A stretch of DNA of 64,000 nt from Candidatus Cloacimonetes bacterium HGW-Cloacimonetes-3 (GCA_002840645.1 PHBO01000001.1:156731-220730); one strand, 5' to 3'. Positions 25,176-34,182 are shown, numbered from the stretch's first letter. Numbers and translations are program-made. The notes: generated from the letters alone by a model not told the origin.

Positions 25176-26330
25176 CTATTTGAACTTCTCTTCTCCGCTG
25201 AACTCGCGGTAGGGATCGAAACTCTTTAGCTCCCGTATATCATCTGCAGTAACCGCATCATTACACATACGGGTGATTAGTTCTCCCATGCCGGGGCCAA
25301 GCATAAAGCCCTGACCGCACATTCCCACTGCATTAAGCAAGTTCGGCACTTCTTTTGAGATACCCACAATGGGGAATCCGTCCGGAGTCATGGGATACTG
25401 TCCCCTCCAGGTGCGGCGTACTTTCAGGTTTCGCAGACGCGGATATATCTCCAGCATGCGTTTGCTGCACATAGGCAGGAATTCTGAAGTGCTGCGGTTA
25501 TCAATACCCAGAATAGCAGGTTCGGGAGTGATGCAAAACACCACCTGACCTTCATGATTCTGGTAAAAATAGAAGTTTGCACTACCCGGGGCTTTGCGCA
25601 TATCTATCACCATAGGTTCAAAGAAGCGGGTTACCGGCTCTGTTATCCCTGCTTCGTGGTTATCGGGGAATACGGGCAGATCAAGCCCTGCATACTGCCC
25701 AATTTCTCGGGCGTTATTACCGGAAGCGTTCACAACCTGGGCACAGGCATAGCTGCCTTTGTTTGTCCTCACGCTGGTTACTTTGGCATTGGCTATCTCA
25801 AAGCCGGTCACCGTCTCGTTAAAGCTGAATTCTACTCCAGCTTTCAGGGCATGGAAGTAGTAAGAAGAAGCCATCATCAAAGGAGAGCAAGAGCCGTCTT
25901 CCGGGGAGAAAGTAGAGCCTATTAAGCCCTCCATCCTGATGCCGGGGACAATCTCGTTATATTCCTGCGGGCTTAGCCACTTTATATTCAAACCAAAGCT
26001 TAGCTGAACCTTCATCAGGTCTTGTAATGCCTTTGCATCCTGCTCTCTGTAGGCGGGATAACTGTAGCCGTTGCTCATCCAGCCGATGTCGTCGCCCATT
26101 TCCTGTTGCCAGGTACGCATGATCTCTATGGAGCGCAGGCAAACGCTAATCTTGCCAAAGTCAGAATGGGTGGCACGAACTCCACCGATTGCTTTTTTAT
26201 TATTCTCTTGTCCGGGTCCGTGAGTAGGGTCTATCACCAAGACAGATTTACCGCTCTTTGCCAGATAGTAGGCGGCAGGTAAGCCGATGGAGCCTGCTCC
26301 GATTACTATTACATCGTATGTCTTGCTCAT
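25176..26330 (-). CDS. FAD-dependent amine/amino-acid dehydrogenase (DAO family, beta-like subunit)
   Basis: A 384-aa DAO-family flavoprotein. The N-terminal dinucleotide fold is DVIVIGAGSIGLPAAYYLAKSG. Further family features are VNASGNNAREIGQYAGL and the C-terminal FAD-contact region TPDGFPIVGISKEVPNLLNAVGMCGQGFMLGPGMG. The resemblance is to beta subunits of heteromeric sarcosine oxidase, HcnC and dye-linked proline/opine dehydrogenases. Its ATG overlaps the stop of the alpha-like gene (ATGA), so the two probably form one complex that oxidises an amine or amino acid. The substrate is not evident. Confidence 0.87.
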   Translation of the reverse strand: MSKTYDVIVIGAGSIGLPAAYYLAKSGKSVLVIDPTHGPGQENNKKAIGGVRATHSDFGKISVCLRSIEIMRTWQQEMGDDIGWMSNGYSYPAYREQDAKALQDLMKVQLSFGLNIKWLSPQEYNEIVPGIRMEGLIGSTFSPEDGSCSPLMMASSYYFHALKAGVEFSFNETVTGFEIANAKVTSVRTNKGSYACAQVVNASGNNAREIGQYAGLDLPVFPDNHEAGITEPVTRFFEPMVIDMRKAPGSANFYFYQNHEGQVVFCITPEPAILGIDNRSTSEFLPMCSKRMLEIYPRLRNLKVRRTWRGQYPMTPDGFPIVGISKEVPNLLNAVGMCGQGFMLGPGMGELITRMCNDAVTADDIRELKSFDPYREFSGEEKFK

Positions 26331-28405
26331 TTTACACTCCCATCAGGAAACTTGGATAAGGGGATTTCGATAAACAGCGGACGCTTGGTATTGGGCACAA
26401 CATCGGTAACCGGAATGCCTTCCTCTCTCAGCAAGCCTTTTATCATCACTTCGCAGGTCTTGGCACCACAAGGCCCCATTCCGGCACGTGTGATGGCTTT
26501 AATCTGGTTAAGATCGCTAATCCCGCTGCGAATAAGAGACCGCACCTGACCCACGCTAACGCGTTCACAAAGGCAGATCATAGCATCATCAGCAAGCCTT
26601 TCGGGGATTATGGCATTGTTTACGGATGCGCTTACTTCTGCTGACTGAATCACGAAGCCCGCTACCTGCTTAGCAATACCCTTAGGCACGGCAAAGCGGA
26701 CAATCTGGCTATGCTGTTTGGCATAATTCTGCACGGCTGTAACAGCAAATGTTCCAAGCTCTGCAGCATCGATATCAACAAGCGGAAGTTCATCGCCAAC
26801 TTTGATTTCATGATTGCTTACTTCATACACCAAACTTACGGTAGGTAGCTCACTGTCCTTGCGATAGTCCACCAGAGTGATGGCAAGCCCGGGGCAGATA
26901 AGCAAGCACTTACCGCAGCCGATACAGCTTCCATTATAAACCGGAACTGCCATCAGGCTGCCGTCTTCGGTGTTTATAGAATTGGTAGGGCATACCGTGG
27001 TGCATGGGTTACATGGTATCTCCTGCAGGCAGTGGATTATGGGGAATACTCCCTCTTCGGCTGTATTGTTCTGATACCCTTTAACAATACCGGGATGCGC
27101 TTTCAGTGCTTCCGCCTTGGCATACCACTCGTCCGGAACTGGATTGCCTGTTTCACCCGCAAGGGCAGAGGCTATTTTGAGTCCGGCAATCTTGCCATTG
27201 AACATGGCAGAGCTGGCTTCGGCTATTTCCAGTGCGTCTCCGGCTGAATCTATCGGTATCCCTGCTGCCTCGGCTTCGATGGTGAATTCGCTTAAGGGAT
27301 CCAAGCCCACGGCGATTAGGATTGTATCGCATGTAAATGTCTTTTCCGTGCCGGTTATTGCCTTGAACTTATCGTCTATAGCAGTGATGGTGATGCTTTC
27401 CACCGCTTCCTCACCATTTGCGCAAAGAATGGAGTGTGAAGTATAGATCGGCACACCTAAGCGCATCAGCTTATCGGCATGGACTTTGTAGCCGCCACAT
27501 ACAGGCATGGCTTCCACAAGACCCACAACTTCTATCCCCGCCTGCAAAGCGTGGTAACCGGCAATCAAGCCCACATTGCCGCCACCGATGATGAACAAAC
27601 GCTTTGTGGGGCGCACTAAGTCTCTGTTTACTAATGTCTGAAACGCTCCTGCACCATAGATACGGGCAAGATTATTACCGGGAAAGCGCAGGAACTTTTC
27701 CCTTGCTCCGGCAGCATTCAAAATACGTTTCGGGCTTACAATCTTGTACACACCATCTTTCAGGATGCCTACTTTCCGGTCGCTAAACACAAACACGGCT
27801 GTGCTGTTCAGCCAAACTTCTATACTGCTAAAGCCGCTAACCTCTTCTGCAAGCAGCTTGCCAATATCATGTCCACGCGTACCGGCGCGGCTGTCTTCTT
27901 CTGAACCGAAGAACTTGTGAGTTTGCAAAACCAGCTTTCCGCCCAGGGCGTTTTTATCATCTATCAGCAATGCAGGTATGTTTTTCTTTCCCAATTCTAT
28001 AGCTGCGGATAAGCCTGCAGGCCCACCCCCAATGATAAGCACTTCCGTGCTGAGGTGTTCAATAGGCTCAAAGCTCTGGGGTGCATCGTCTGCCGGCAAG
28101 GTTGCCAAGCCTTCCACACTATGCACAATCATATTCTCTGTAACGGCTACCATACAGGATTTTACCGATACGCCATTGGCGATCACGCTGCACTTTGCAC
28201 ATTGACCGTTGGCGCAAAAGATACCCTGTGCTCCTCCGTCTTTGTGGTGATGCCCAAAGATAGAGATGCCGTTGGCGATAAGGGCGGAGGAGATCATTTC
28301 TCCCCTGCGGGCATATAGTTTTGTCCCGTTCCAGTAAAAGCTGATTTCGTCCATTTCGGGTACACTTAAGATGGGATGGGTGGTGATGCGATTGTCATTC
28401 ACCAT
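26327..28405 (-). CDS. FAD/NAD-binding Fe-S oxidoreductase (sarcosine oxidase alpha/HcnB-like)
   Basis: A 692-aa multi-domain subunit. The start is set at MVNDNRITTHP because AAGGAG lies 9 nt upstream. In order it shows a [2Fe-2S] ferredoxin-like domain (CANGQCAKCSV ... C), an FAD fold (VLIIGGGPAGLSAAIELG), an NAD fold (LFIIGGGNVGLIAGYHAL), an inserted two-cluster ferredoxin (CNPCTTVCPTNSI, CIGCGKCLLICPGLAI) and a C-terminal BFD-like [2Fe-2S] domain (CLCERVSVGQVRS, GPCGAKTCEVM). With the DAO-family partner it resembles heteromeric amine/amino-acid dehydrogenases. The inserted 4Fe-4S domain suggests ferredoxin as electron acceptor instead of oxygen, in keeping with an anaerobe. Confidence 0.88.
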   Translation of the reverse strand: MVNDNRITTHPILSVPEMDEISFYWNGTKLYARRGEMISSALIANGISIFGHHHKDGGAQGIFCANGQCAKCSVIANGVSVKSCMVAVTENMIVHSVEGLATLPADDAPQSFEPIEHLSTEVLIIGGGPAGLSAAIELGKKNIPALLIDDKNALGGKLVLQTHKFFGSEEDSRAGTRGHDIGKLLAEEVSGFSSIEVWLNSTAVFVFSDRKVGILKDGVYKIVSPKRILNAAGAREKFLRFPGNNLARIYGAGAFQTLVNRDLVRPTKRLFIIGGGNVGLIAGYHALQAGIEVVGLVEAMPVCGGYKVHADKLMRLGVPIYTSHSILCANGEEAVESITITAIDDKFKAITGTEKTFTCDTILIAVGLDPLSEFTIEAEAAGIPIDSAGDALEIAEASSAMFNGKIAGLKIASALAGETGNPVPDEWYAKAEALKAHPGIVKGYQNNTAEEGVFPIIHCLQEIPCNPCTTVCPTNSINTEDGSLMAVPVYNGSCIGCGKCLLICPGLAITLVDYRKDSELPTVSLVYEVSNHEIKVGDELPLVDIDAAELGTFAVTAVQNYAKQHSQIVRFAVPKGIAKQVAGFVIQSAEVSASVNNAIIPERLADDAMICLCERVSVGQVRSLIRSGISDLNQIKAITRAGMGPCGAKTCEVMIKGLLREEGIPVTDVVPNTKRPLFIEIPLSKFPDGSVK

Positions 28406-28561
28406 GGTATAAAACTCCTTTATATCGGCTTTGCAAGGCGCATCGCCGTGATTCATATTTGCGAATTACAAAGTTTGTGCCCTATCACTTTGTCAAGCGA
28501 AATAGCAGTTTTCAGCTTCATCCCAACAATCATCTCGTACTGAATAGCTCTATTTATAAGC

Positions 28562-28592
28562 AAAACGACAGATATCTCTATCTGTCGTTATA
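28562..28592 (-). terminator. Hairpin terminator after the sorted secreted protein
   Basis: An 11-bp perfect stem AACGACAGATA / TATCTGTCGTT. On the minus strand it is followed by TTTTGCTT. It lies 27 nt after the stop of the 28619-30382 gene. Confidence 0.65.
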
Positions 28593-28618
28593 TGCGTAAC
28601 CTCACCTGAGGCAGGATA

Positions 28619-30382
28619 TTATTTTAAGAGAATCACTTTTTGCTGATACACTGCTTTTTCAGCCTTCATACGAACAATAAACACACCTGAACCGGCTAAG
28701 TTACCGTTCTTATCTTTTCCGTCCCAATTCAGGGTGTAGTTGCCTGCAGCCTTAACCCCGGAAAATACCGTACGAACATGTTGCCCAAGGACATTGAAAA
28801 TACCGATTTCTACCATTGTTTGGTTCTTAACAGTATAAGCAATATTTAAATCCGGATTAAAGGGGTTAGGATACGGCATATGCAATCCGGTTATAATTGG
28901 AATTACAGGAGGTGGAATATTACCTTGGTCTATAGTGACCAGGCTCGGTCCGTAATAATCGTTATTACCACTATAATCAACAGATTGTAACCAGTAATAG
29001 TAGTCTCCGTTTTCTGTTATATCTCTGTCTTCAAAAGAGTACTCTGCTGCGCCCGAAGTGTTGCCAGCTTGTATCAGGGGACTTACCAAGCCTGCCTGTG
29101 TTAACAGTGCTGTCCGGCTTCGGTAGATATAGAACCCTAAAACATTTGTCTCAGATTGCGTCACCCAATTCAATCTTACATAATCATGAGGAGTGGCATT
29201 AGCAGTGAAAGAAGATAGCTCAATCGGGAGAGTAATATCAGTGAAAAACCAATCTGTAGAGACACGGATGCCATCGAAGTATGCTATTGGTGTTGTAGTT
29301 CCCTGACGTATTTGCACGCTACCGATGGCACTTATATCAGCTCCGCTTACATCTGAGGCTGTCAGTTGGGCAGCCGGTTCGCTACCGGTGATCACAGGGT
29401 TTACCCACATATACACATTGTCATTGGCAGCACCCGCATTGATTTTATACTTAAGCACTATCAGATAAGTAGTTCCATGATTATAGCTATAACCAGTCCA
29501 AACAGCGCTGCTTGCATCTGAAGACTTGGTAAGCCCAAAGCGGATTACGTTGCTGGCATTTTTCTGCACAAACACTCTGCCCTTGAAATCTGATATACCC
29601 GCTGGATTAGGTGCCAGATTGAAAACATAATCTGCAGTAGTGGAAGCAGAGCTTACATTAATCAAAAAAGAACTATACACCGTACCTGAGGTCTGGGCTG
29701 TAAAGGTACGGCTTACATCCTGACCTGTCTCACCCAGGGTTTGTCCTGCATACCCCGACACACAGGGATAATTTGGATAAGTTAATGCCGTTGTAGCTAC
29801 GGTAGGGGTGTTCCCGGTGTTGTATCCACTCCAGAAATTTGATACCAAAGTTGTTCCATTCGTATAATTGAAATTCTCCTCCAACAGAAGAGGCGAAACA
29901 GGACTACCCTGTAGCTGGATTTCATCGATTCTTACTGCCTGTGCTCCCGTATAGGGGAAAGTCCATTTGAATTTCAATTGGGAAGTGCTTAGTGTCCCCA
30001 GATTCCATGTTCCTGCTGAACTCATTGCTACTCCGGTAGGAGTTGCTGAGGTAAAGGTGGAAGCATTCCAGGAAGCTCCATTATCTGTAGAATATTCTAC
30101 CTTGCTCGGATGAGGTGTTCCTCCGCTGGAAGTAAGCGTGCCAACTTTGAAGGTAAGGGTTAGCGAAGTAAAATTGTTTACATTGTATGCTTCGCTTATG
30201 ATTATGTCACCGGAATTATCCAGCAACCAATAGGTATTCTGTTGCAGTGCCATGCTCCCGCCTGCATTAGTAAAAGTCCAGTTTGCTGTAGCAGAGTTAC
30301 ATACTTCATACATCAGCGTTTGCTGAGCCCATATTATGCTGCAAAAAGCTAATATGGTTAGAATTAATATCATCTTTCTCAT
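28619..30382 (-). CDS. Secreted protein with C-terminal sorting domain
   Basis: A 587-aa exported protein. The start is set at MRKMILILTILAFC (a GAGGAG site lies about 10 nt upstream); the signal peptide ends near IIWAQ. Two jelly-roll-like segments follow (YEVCNSATANWTFTNAGG ... and LLLEENFNYTNGTTLVSNFW), then a fibronectin-III-like stretch (LSSFTANATPHDYVRLNW). The C-terminal FlgD-Ig/type IX sorting-type domain reads MPYPNPFNPDLNIAYTV, IGIFNVLGQHVRTVFSG, NWDGKDKNGN, SGVFIVRM. It is a surface or secreted protein of unknown role, alone in its transcription unit. Confidence 0.83.
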   Translation of the reverse strand: MRKMILILTILAFCSIIWAQQTLMYEVCNSATANWTFTNAGGSMALQQNTYWLLDNSGDIIISEAYNVNNFTSLTLTFKVGTLTSSGGTPHPSKVEYSTDNGASWNASTFTSATPTGVAMSSAGTWNLGTLSTSQLKFKWTFPYTGAQAVRIDEIQLQGSPVSPLLLEENFNYTNGTTLVSNFWSGYNTGNTPTVATTALTYPNYPCVSGYAGQTLGETGQDVSRTFTAQTSGTVYSSFLINVSSASTTADYVFNLAPNPAGISDFKGRVFVQKNASNVIRFGLTKSSDASSAVWTGYSYNHGTTYLIVLKYKINAGAANDNVYMWVNPVITGSEPAAQLTASDVSGADISAIGSVQIRQGTTTPIAYFDGIRVSTDWFFTDITLPIELSSFTANATPHDYVRLNWVTQSETNVLGFYIYRSRTALLTQAGLVSPLIQAGNTSGAAEYSFEDRDITENGDYYYWLQSVDYSGNNDYYGPSLVTIDQGNIPPPVIPIITGLHMPYPNPFNPDLNIAYTVKNQTMVEIGIFNVLGQHVRTVFSGVKAAGNYTLNWDGKDKNGNLAGSGVFIVRMKAEKAVYQQKVILLK

Positions 30383-30763
30383 AGTTCTTAATCTCCTCAA
30401 TTTCAAGCTTCCAAGCTACTATCCGGATGTACAGCCGGCAGTGAAAATCACCCTCTGAAACCTAAAATACGGCTATACATAGATAATACACTATTTTTAG
30501 CATTAGCCCAATGGTATTTTGACAGCCTGTACAGCGGAACTACAGGTTTTAGCTGAAAGTTACAACCCGTGTCTCAGGATTTGGGATCAACTATAAGCGA
30601 GGACTACTTTTCAGGGTCAGTTACGCTATAAAGTATCAGATTTATGCTGGTTATGCAAAGCGCCTCTGCCGTTTGTCATATTTGTAGATTGTAAAATTTG
30701 TGCGCAATCTCTCTGTCAAACGAAATTGCGTTTTGCCCATCACTAATCGTTATTCCAATGCAT
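30383..30763. other. Intergenic, no gene seen
   Basis: About 380 nt upstream of the sorted secreted protein gene. It should include that gene's promoter. No ORF with family resemblance is present. Confidence 0.4.
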
Positions 30764-31055
30764 AGCCCGCCAGGGCGAAATACCATAGCGACGGGTTCGG
30801 AGAGCTGCAGGCTCGCAGATCCTCATTACATGCCCCCACAGATTCAGCCCTTTAGGGCGTCACAATAGGGGATGAGGGATGCAATTGTACTTACATGCAA
30901 ATGTGTATCATTATGATTAGCGCTCAAATCCAACTCTGCAAGAGGGGTAGTGTCGCCCCATGGGGCTTAGGTGTTTCTATCCGTTAACGAGGGTCTCCGC
31001 ATGGCTTGGTGCCATGCTGCGAACCCATCGCTATGGTATTCCGCCCTGCCGGGCT
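30764..31055. repeat. Element bounded by 34-bp imperfect inverted repeats
   Basis: The 34-nt arms at 30764-30797 and 31022-31055 are inverted copies with three mismatches; the shared core is AATACCATAGCGA. The roughly 225-nt interior contains short GC-rich direct and inverted motifs and no gene. A more diverged copy of one arm lies near 8629-8660. This looks like a dispersed non-coding repeat family. Confidence 0.65.
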
Positions 31056-31184
31056 TATCCTACTGCACTTAGAGGCTTATCCTACTGCACTTAGAGGCTT
31101 ATCCTATTGCACTTAGATGCTTATCCTATTGCACTTAGATGCTTATCCTACTGCACTTGGAGGCTTATCCTATTGCATTTATTG
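31053..31184. repeat. 22-bp tandem repeat, six copies
   Basis: Units start at 31053, 31075, 31097, 31119, 31141 and 31163. The consensus begins GCTTATCCTACTGCACTTAG. Copies differ at one to three positions, and the sixth is the most diverged. The first unit begins inside the right arm of the 34-bp inverted repeat. The period and lack of spacers exclude a CRISPR array. Confidence 0.9.
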
Positions 31185-31223
31185 TCTATGATGCAACCAT
31201 GCATATGGCTGGCAATACCCGGT

Positions 31224-31406
31224 GTCATTCCCGCGGAGGCGGGAATCCAGCCCATTAGAATCCCAGGGGGATGAAACAAGTACCATGCTATTCCGCAAGG
31301 CTTTATGCAATATTGAAATAGTAATTAATAACAGTCTGGATTCCCGCCTCCGCGGGAATGACATGAAGCTTCTGAGGGAATGTCAAATAGTCTCCGCGGG
31401 AATGAC
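31224..31406. repeat. MITE-like element with 27-bp perfect inverted ends
   Basis: The 27-nt sequence at 31224-31250 (starting GTCATTCCCGCGGAGG) is exactly the reverse complement of 31336-31362, with 85 nt between. A 15-nt partial third copy (CTCCGCGGGAATGAC) is at 31392-31406. Each 27-mer is itself palindromic around its CCCGC...GCGGG core. Similar CATTCCCGC-type palindromes are scattered in many bacterial genomes. Confidence 0.8.
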
Positions 31407-31433
31407 AAGCTGCGTGCCCATATTCAGGGTATG

Positions 31434-31880
31434 CTATATCTCCCTATCCAGATGCTCATAATCGTAAACCACAGGCAGTAAACCTGCTTCCACGGCACGG
31501 GAAATGCTTATGCAAGGCAGGTCACGGGTGTAAATCTCCTCACGGGTAAGGGTTAGCAAATCTATTGTATAATCCCGCCGTGCCATTTCCCGCATCAGTT
31601 TTAGGTACATATTCACCCAGGAGCGCACATATTTGCCTTCGTTATCCCGCAGCGTGTTATAGCGTCCCAGATAGGTGCGTATATCGTTTTTGTAGCCTTC
31701 GGATGGCGTTATTGCGTGCAGATTGGTGGTTGTGTTGCCTATCTTGTGATTCTGCTCCGTGAGGGTGGGGTAACGGTATTTGCGCACCAAAACCAGCCCT
31801 TCCCGCCGATAATTGCAGAACACCACGCCATCCAGCTTCCCGGAATACGAGCCGATGCCATAAGTGAATTTAGCTCTCAT
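31434..31880 (-). CDS. Conserved-looking hypothetical protein
   Basis: 148 aa, not recognised. It has a good AGGAGG ribosome site 6-8 nt before the ATG, no signal peptide and no membrane segment. The N-terminal part is Gly/Tyr/Arg-rich (YGIGSYSGKLDGVVFCNYRR) and the rest appears helical (YVRSWVNMYLKLMREMARR). It is the last minus-strand gene before the proposed mobile element, separated from it by more than 200 nt, so it probably belongs to the host genome. Nothing nearby suggests a role. Confidence 0.65.
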   Translation of the reverse strand: MRAKFTYGIGSYSGKLDGVVFCNYRREGLVLVRKYRYPTLTEQNHKIGNTTTNLHAITPSEGYKNDIRTYLGRYNTLRDNEGKYVRSWVNMYLKLMREMARRDYTIDLLTLTREEIYTRDLPCISISRAVEAGLLPVVYDYEHLDREI

Positions 31881-32044
31881 TTCTATCCTCCTATATGCTT
31901 GTTATATTATCATGTTAGCATGCAGCTAACCGCTAATACATCTATCTTTTGTTTATTTTTCTTACCTACCTGACATATAATATAAGCCAAACTAATCGCT
32001 ATGCCTATGAAATTTAATCACCCTTTAAAAATACTTTAGTGATT

Positions 32045-32093
32045 CCTTAATTCGATTAAGGAATGATTAAAGAATGACTAAAGGATGATTAAA
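32045..32093. repeat. Short hairpin and 11-bp triplicate
   Basis: CCTTAAT-TCG-ATTAAGG (32045-32061) is a perfect 7-bp hairpin. It is followed by three 11-nt units, GAATGATTAAA, GAATGACTAAA and GGATGATTAAA (32061-32093). This lies just outside the proposed left end of the mobile element. Confidence 0.5.
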
Positions 32094-32137
32094 TATCATA
32101 CTCATTGCAAAGAGGGGGGGGGAAGAGGTGATTGCAA

Positions 32138-32302
32138 CGTGACAACGAAAACTGCAAATTGTGCAGCGAAATCTGCAAACTGTCGCATCCTTATGCATCG
32201 TAGGACATCCTTAACAAGACCCTTTTGAGTAGTTTCTGACAGGAATTCTGCAATTTAGATCACCGAAAATTGCAAATTGTGACAGGATTACTGCAAATGC
32301 AA
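32138..32302. repeat. Five ~21-bp iterons (candidate transposase binding sites)
   Basis: Five copies of a motif close to CGAAAACTGCAAATTGTG occur. Their CTGCAA/TTGCAA cores begin at 32152, 32173, 32248, 32270 and 32291, giving spacings of 21, 75, 22 and 21 nt. Copies 2 to 5 are diverged at a few positions; GTGACA or CTGACAG-like sequence precedes most cores. The regular spacing of two helical turns, split into a pair and a triplet, resembles end structures bound by TnsB/TniA/MuA transposases. Iterons of another DNA-binding protein are the alternative. Confidence 0.6.
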
Positions 32303-32459
32303 TGGAACAGGTATTAACCAATCAGTGTCATAGTCTCGGATGAACGATTTCTTATATGCAAAGGATTTGATTCTTACAAGATTTCTCGTCTCATCTCATC
32401 TGCAAACATCTTAAAATTGCCTCGCATGCAATCTACCGCCGCCAGATTTGATAAAGCAA

Positions 32460-32490
32460 TTGACATTTAGCCCCTCTTTGCAAATATATA
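32460..32490 (+). promoter_or_regulatory. Promoter for the DUF6508-DUF6361-PLD-helicase operon
   Basis: A perfect TTGACA (32460-32465), then 17-19 nt, then AATATATA (32483-32490). A 13-nt sequence CCCCTCTTTGCAA fills most of the spacer and recurs inverted at 32105-32117 beside a run of nine G. An operator role is possible. The first gene starts 115 nt downstream. Confidence 0.5.
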
Positions 32491-32605
32491 CTCAGTGCTG
32501 AGATTACCTTTTGAGTAATCGGCTAAAGTAGTAAAAATCAGTTCATAGAATACGAATCCAACTAAGCATTATGGAGAGAAGCTCCTGGTTTATGGAGATT
32601 GAAAA

Positions 32606-33001
32606 ATGGGAAAATATGATCAAATACTTGAATACATAAGTTACTTTGAGCTTGAGAGTAACGAGTATGGAAAAGAAGTATTTAATCCAAATACAATGGC
32701 ATACTGGACGTATAACAATAAGCTTAAATCTTTTATGCGATGCATAAGTGAATCAGATTTGATGAGAGTAGATTATCTGAGCTTTATCGACATGCCAAAT
32801 AGTGAGCAGATTACTGAAGAAATCGAGTTAGCAGATATTGAATTACTGAAGGCGATGTTTACATATTACAATCGGCAGGAACGATTTCAGGAAGGATTAT
32901 GGTTCTTTACTGCCAAGGACGGTATATTCCTCAGGTTACTGAAACGTTTGCAAGAGATTGTTAATAAGCCAATGGAGGGAGAATGTCAGCAATCAGAATA
33001 G
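32606..33001 (+). CDS. DUF6508-like small protein
   Basis: 131 aa. The C-terminal half, ELLKAMFTYYNRQERFQEGLWFFTAKDGIFLRLLKRLQEI, has the pattern I associate with DUF6508: a helix, then R-x-ERF-x-x-G, then a final leucine-rich helix. No catalytic motif is evident. It opens the operon and overlaps the DUF6361 gene by 19 nt, so the two are likely co-regulated and may interact. A helper or immunity role is possible but not shown. The family call is by eye. Confidence 0.6.
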   Translation: MGKYDQILEYISYFELESNEYGKEVFNPNTMAYWTYNNKLKSFMRCISESDLMRVDYLSFIDMPNSEQITEEIELADIELLKAMFTYYNRQERFQEGLWFFTAKDGIFLRLLKRLQEIVNKPMEGECQQSE

Positions 33002-34182
33002 GGTGGATTGATTTTTCCAAAGAACATCGCAATAAAGTAATCAGTGTAATGCATCTACTCACCGAGCCTGGAGCAATGGATGAGCTTGGAGTTGGTGTCG
33101 TTCGAGATGTATTCTCCAATATCTTTTTCCCGGGTACTTCGACTATCCAGACCCGAGCCAAGTATTTTCTAATTGTGCCCTTTCTGCTTTATGAACTTGA
33201 ACATCAGAAGGTTAGCAGTGCAGATGAATTTATAAGCAAACTGCATGACCAGGAAACAAAGCTCATAGATATTTTAAAGAAAAGTGGAGAAGAAGGGATA
33301 ATCGGCTCCTCTGCTGGAGCTGAACTGAAACGCAAACCTTCAGATGTATACTGGAATGGTATCAGCACCTATCACATATTCAACTGCGACAGGATGTCGA
33401 TTTATGATTATGCCAAGGTTGTATGTACTCTGCAAACCAGAAAGCAAAAACTCAAAGATCAGGGTAGTACTAATAACAAAGATGACGAGATTGATGGGGA
33501 TGATAAAGATGCCTTATCTGGAGACCTTTTAGGTAGATTCTGGAAGCTGCCTGATATTCCTGAACATTGGAAAGACAATCTGAGCATTAGACTCAGTAAT
33601 CAAGAAGCAATTTTCCTGAAAAACAAGATTGTGTCATCCTGTCCAGAATCAATGCTGAGCTACGTTCTTAAGGAAGAGGATCATGATTTCATAGCCATCC
33701 ACGAATTTGACCATATCGAAGGAATCATGGATAGGATTCCAGTTCACTTGAAAGTTCATTACTTACTGGCTAAGCAGTTTGCTGATTTTATATATGGTAC
33801 CCATCTAAGATACAACGTGATCCTATCCAAGGGAGAAAGCAGTGACATCCTAAAGAAGTGGAACGAATGGCATGTTGGAATTATGGATCATGCGAGCATT
33901 GATTTGAATCTGATACTCCCTCTCCTGGGCAGAAACGGTAAACTCTTCAGATTCCTCACTGAATGCAAAAACGCCATGCAGCTAGACGAGATCAAGAGAC
34001 TGGATCAACTCGTTCTGAATAGAGAAATTGACCTTAAGGGTAAGACCAGATCCAAACTGTATAATAGAGAGGATTTCGCTTATAATGGGTGGGTAGGTAT
34101 CAGCAAGCTGCAATACAGGCTTCCCAATGCCCAGAGGTTGTTAAAAGACATCTTTGATGGATTGGGAGCAGCTAATGTTTAA
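32983..34182 (+). CDS. DUF6361-like protein
   Basis: 399 aa. The N-terminus IGWIDFSKEHRNKVISVMHL and the following DELGVGVVRDVFSNIFFPGTST and IQTRAKYFLIVPFLLYEL are strongly patterned and fit the DUF6361 family, which in my knowledge occurs with PLD-like and helicase genes. The biochemical function is unknown. A good ribosome site (GGAGGGAGA) lies within the end of the previous gene. The gene overlaps the PLD gene by 8 nt (ATGTTTAA). The tight overlaps across four genes argue for a single multiprotein system. Confidence 0.7.
   Translation: MSAIRIGWIDFSKEHRNKVISVMHLLTEPGAMDELGVGVVRDVFSNIFFPGTSTIQTRAKYFLIVPFLLYELEHQKVSSADEFISKLHDQETKLIDILKKSGEEGIIGSSAGAELKRKPSDVYWNGISTYHIFNCDRMSIYDYAKVVCTLQTRKQKLKDQGSTNNKDDEIDGDDKDALSGDLLGRFWKLPDIPEHWKDNLSIRLSNQEAIFLKNKIVSSCPESMLSYVLKEEDHDFIAIHEFDHIEGIMDRIPVHLKVHYLLAKQFADFIYGTHLRYNVILSKGESSDILKKWNEWHVGIMDHASIDLNLILPLLGRNGKLFRFLTECKNAMQLDEIKRLDQLVLNREIDLKGKTRSKLYNREDFAYNGWVGISKLQYRLPNAQRLLKDIFDGLGAANV

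Noticed and set aside
31053-31184. Possible CRISPR array
   Set aside because: The 22-bp units are directly adjacent with no variable spacers, and no cas genes are present.
31179-31461. ORFs on both strands (FPRRRES-type peptides)
   Set aside because: They are translations of the MITE-like CATTCCCGC palindrome, a well-known source of spurious ORFs.
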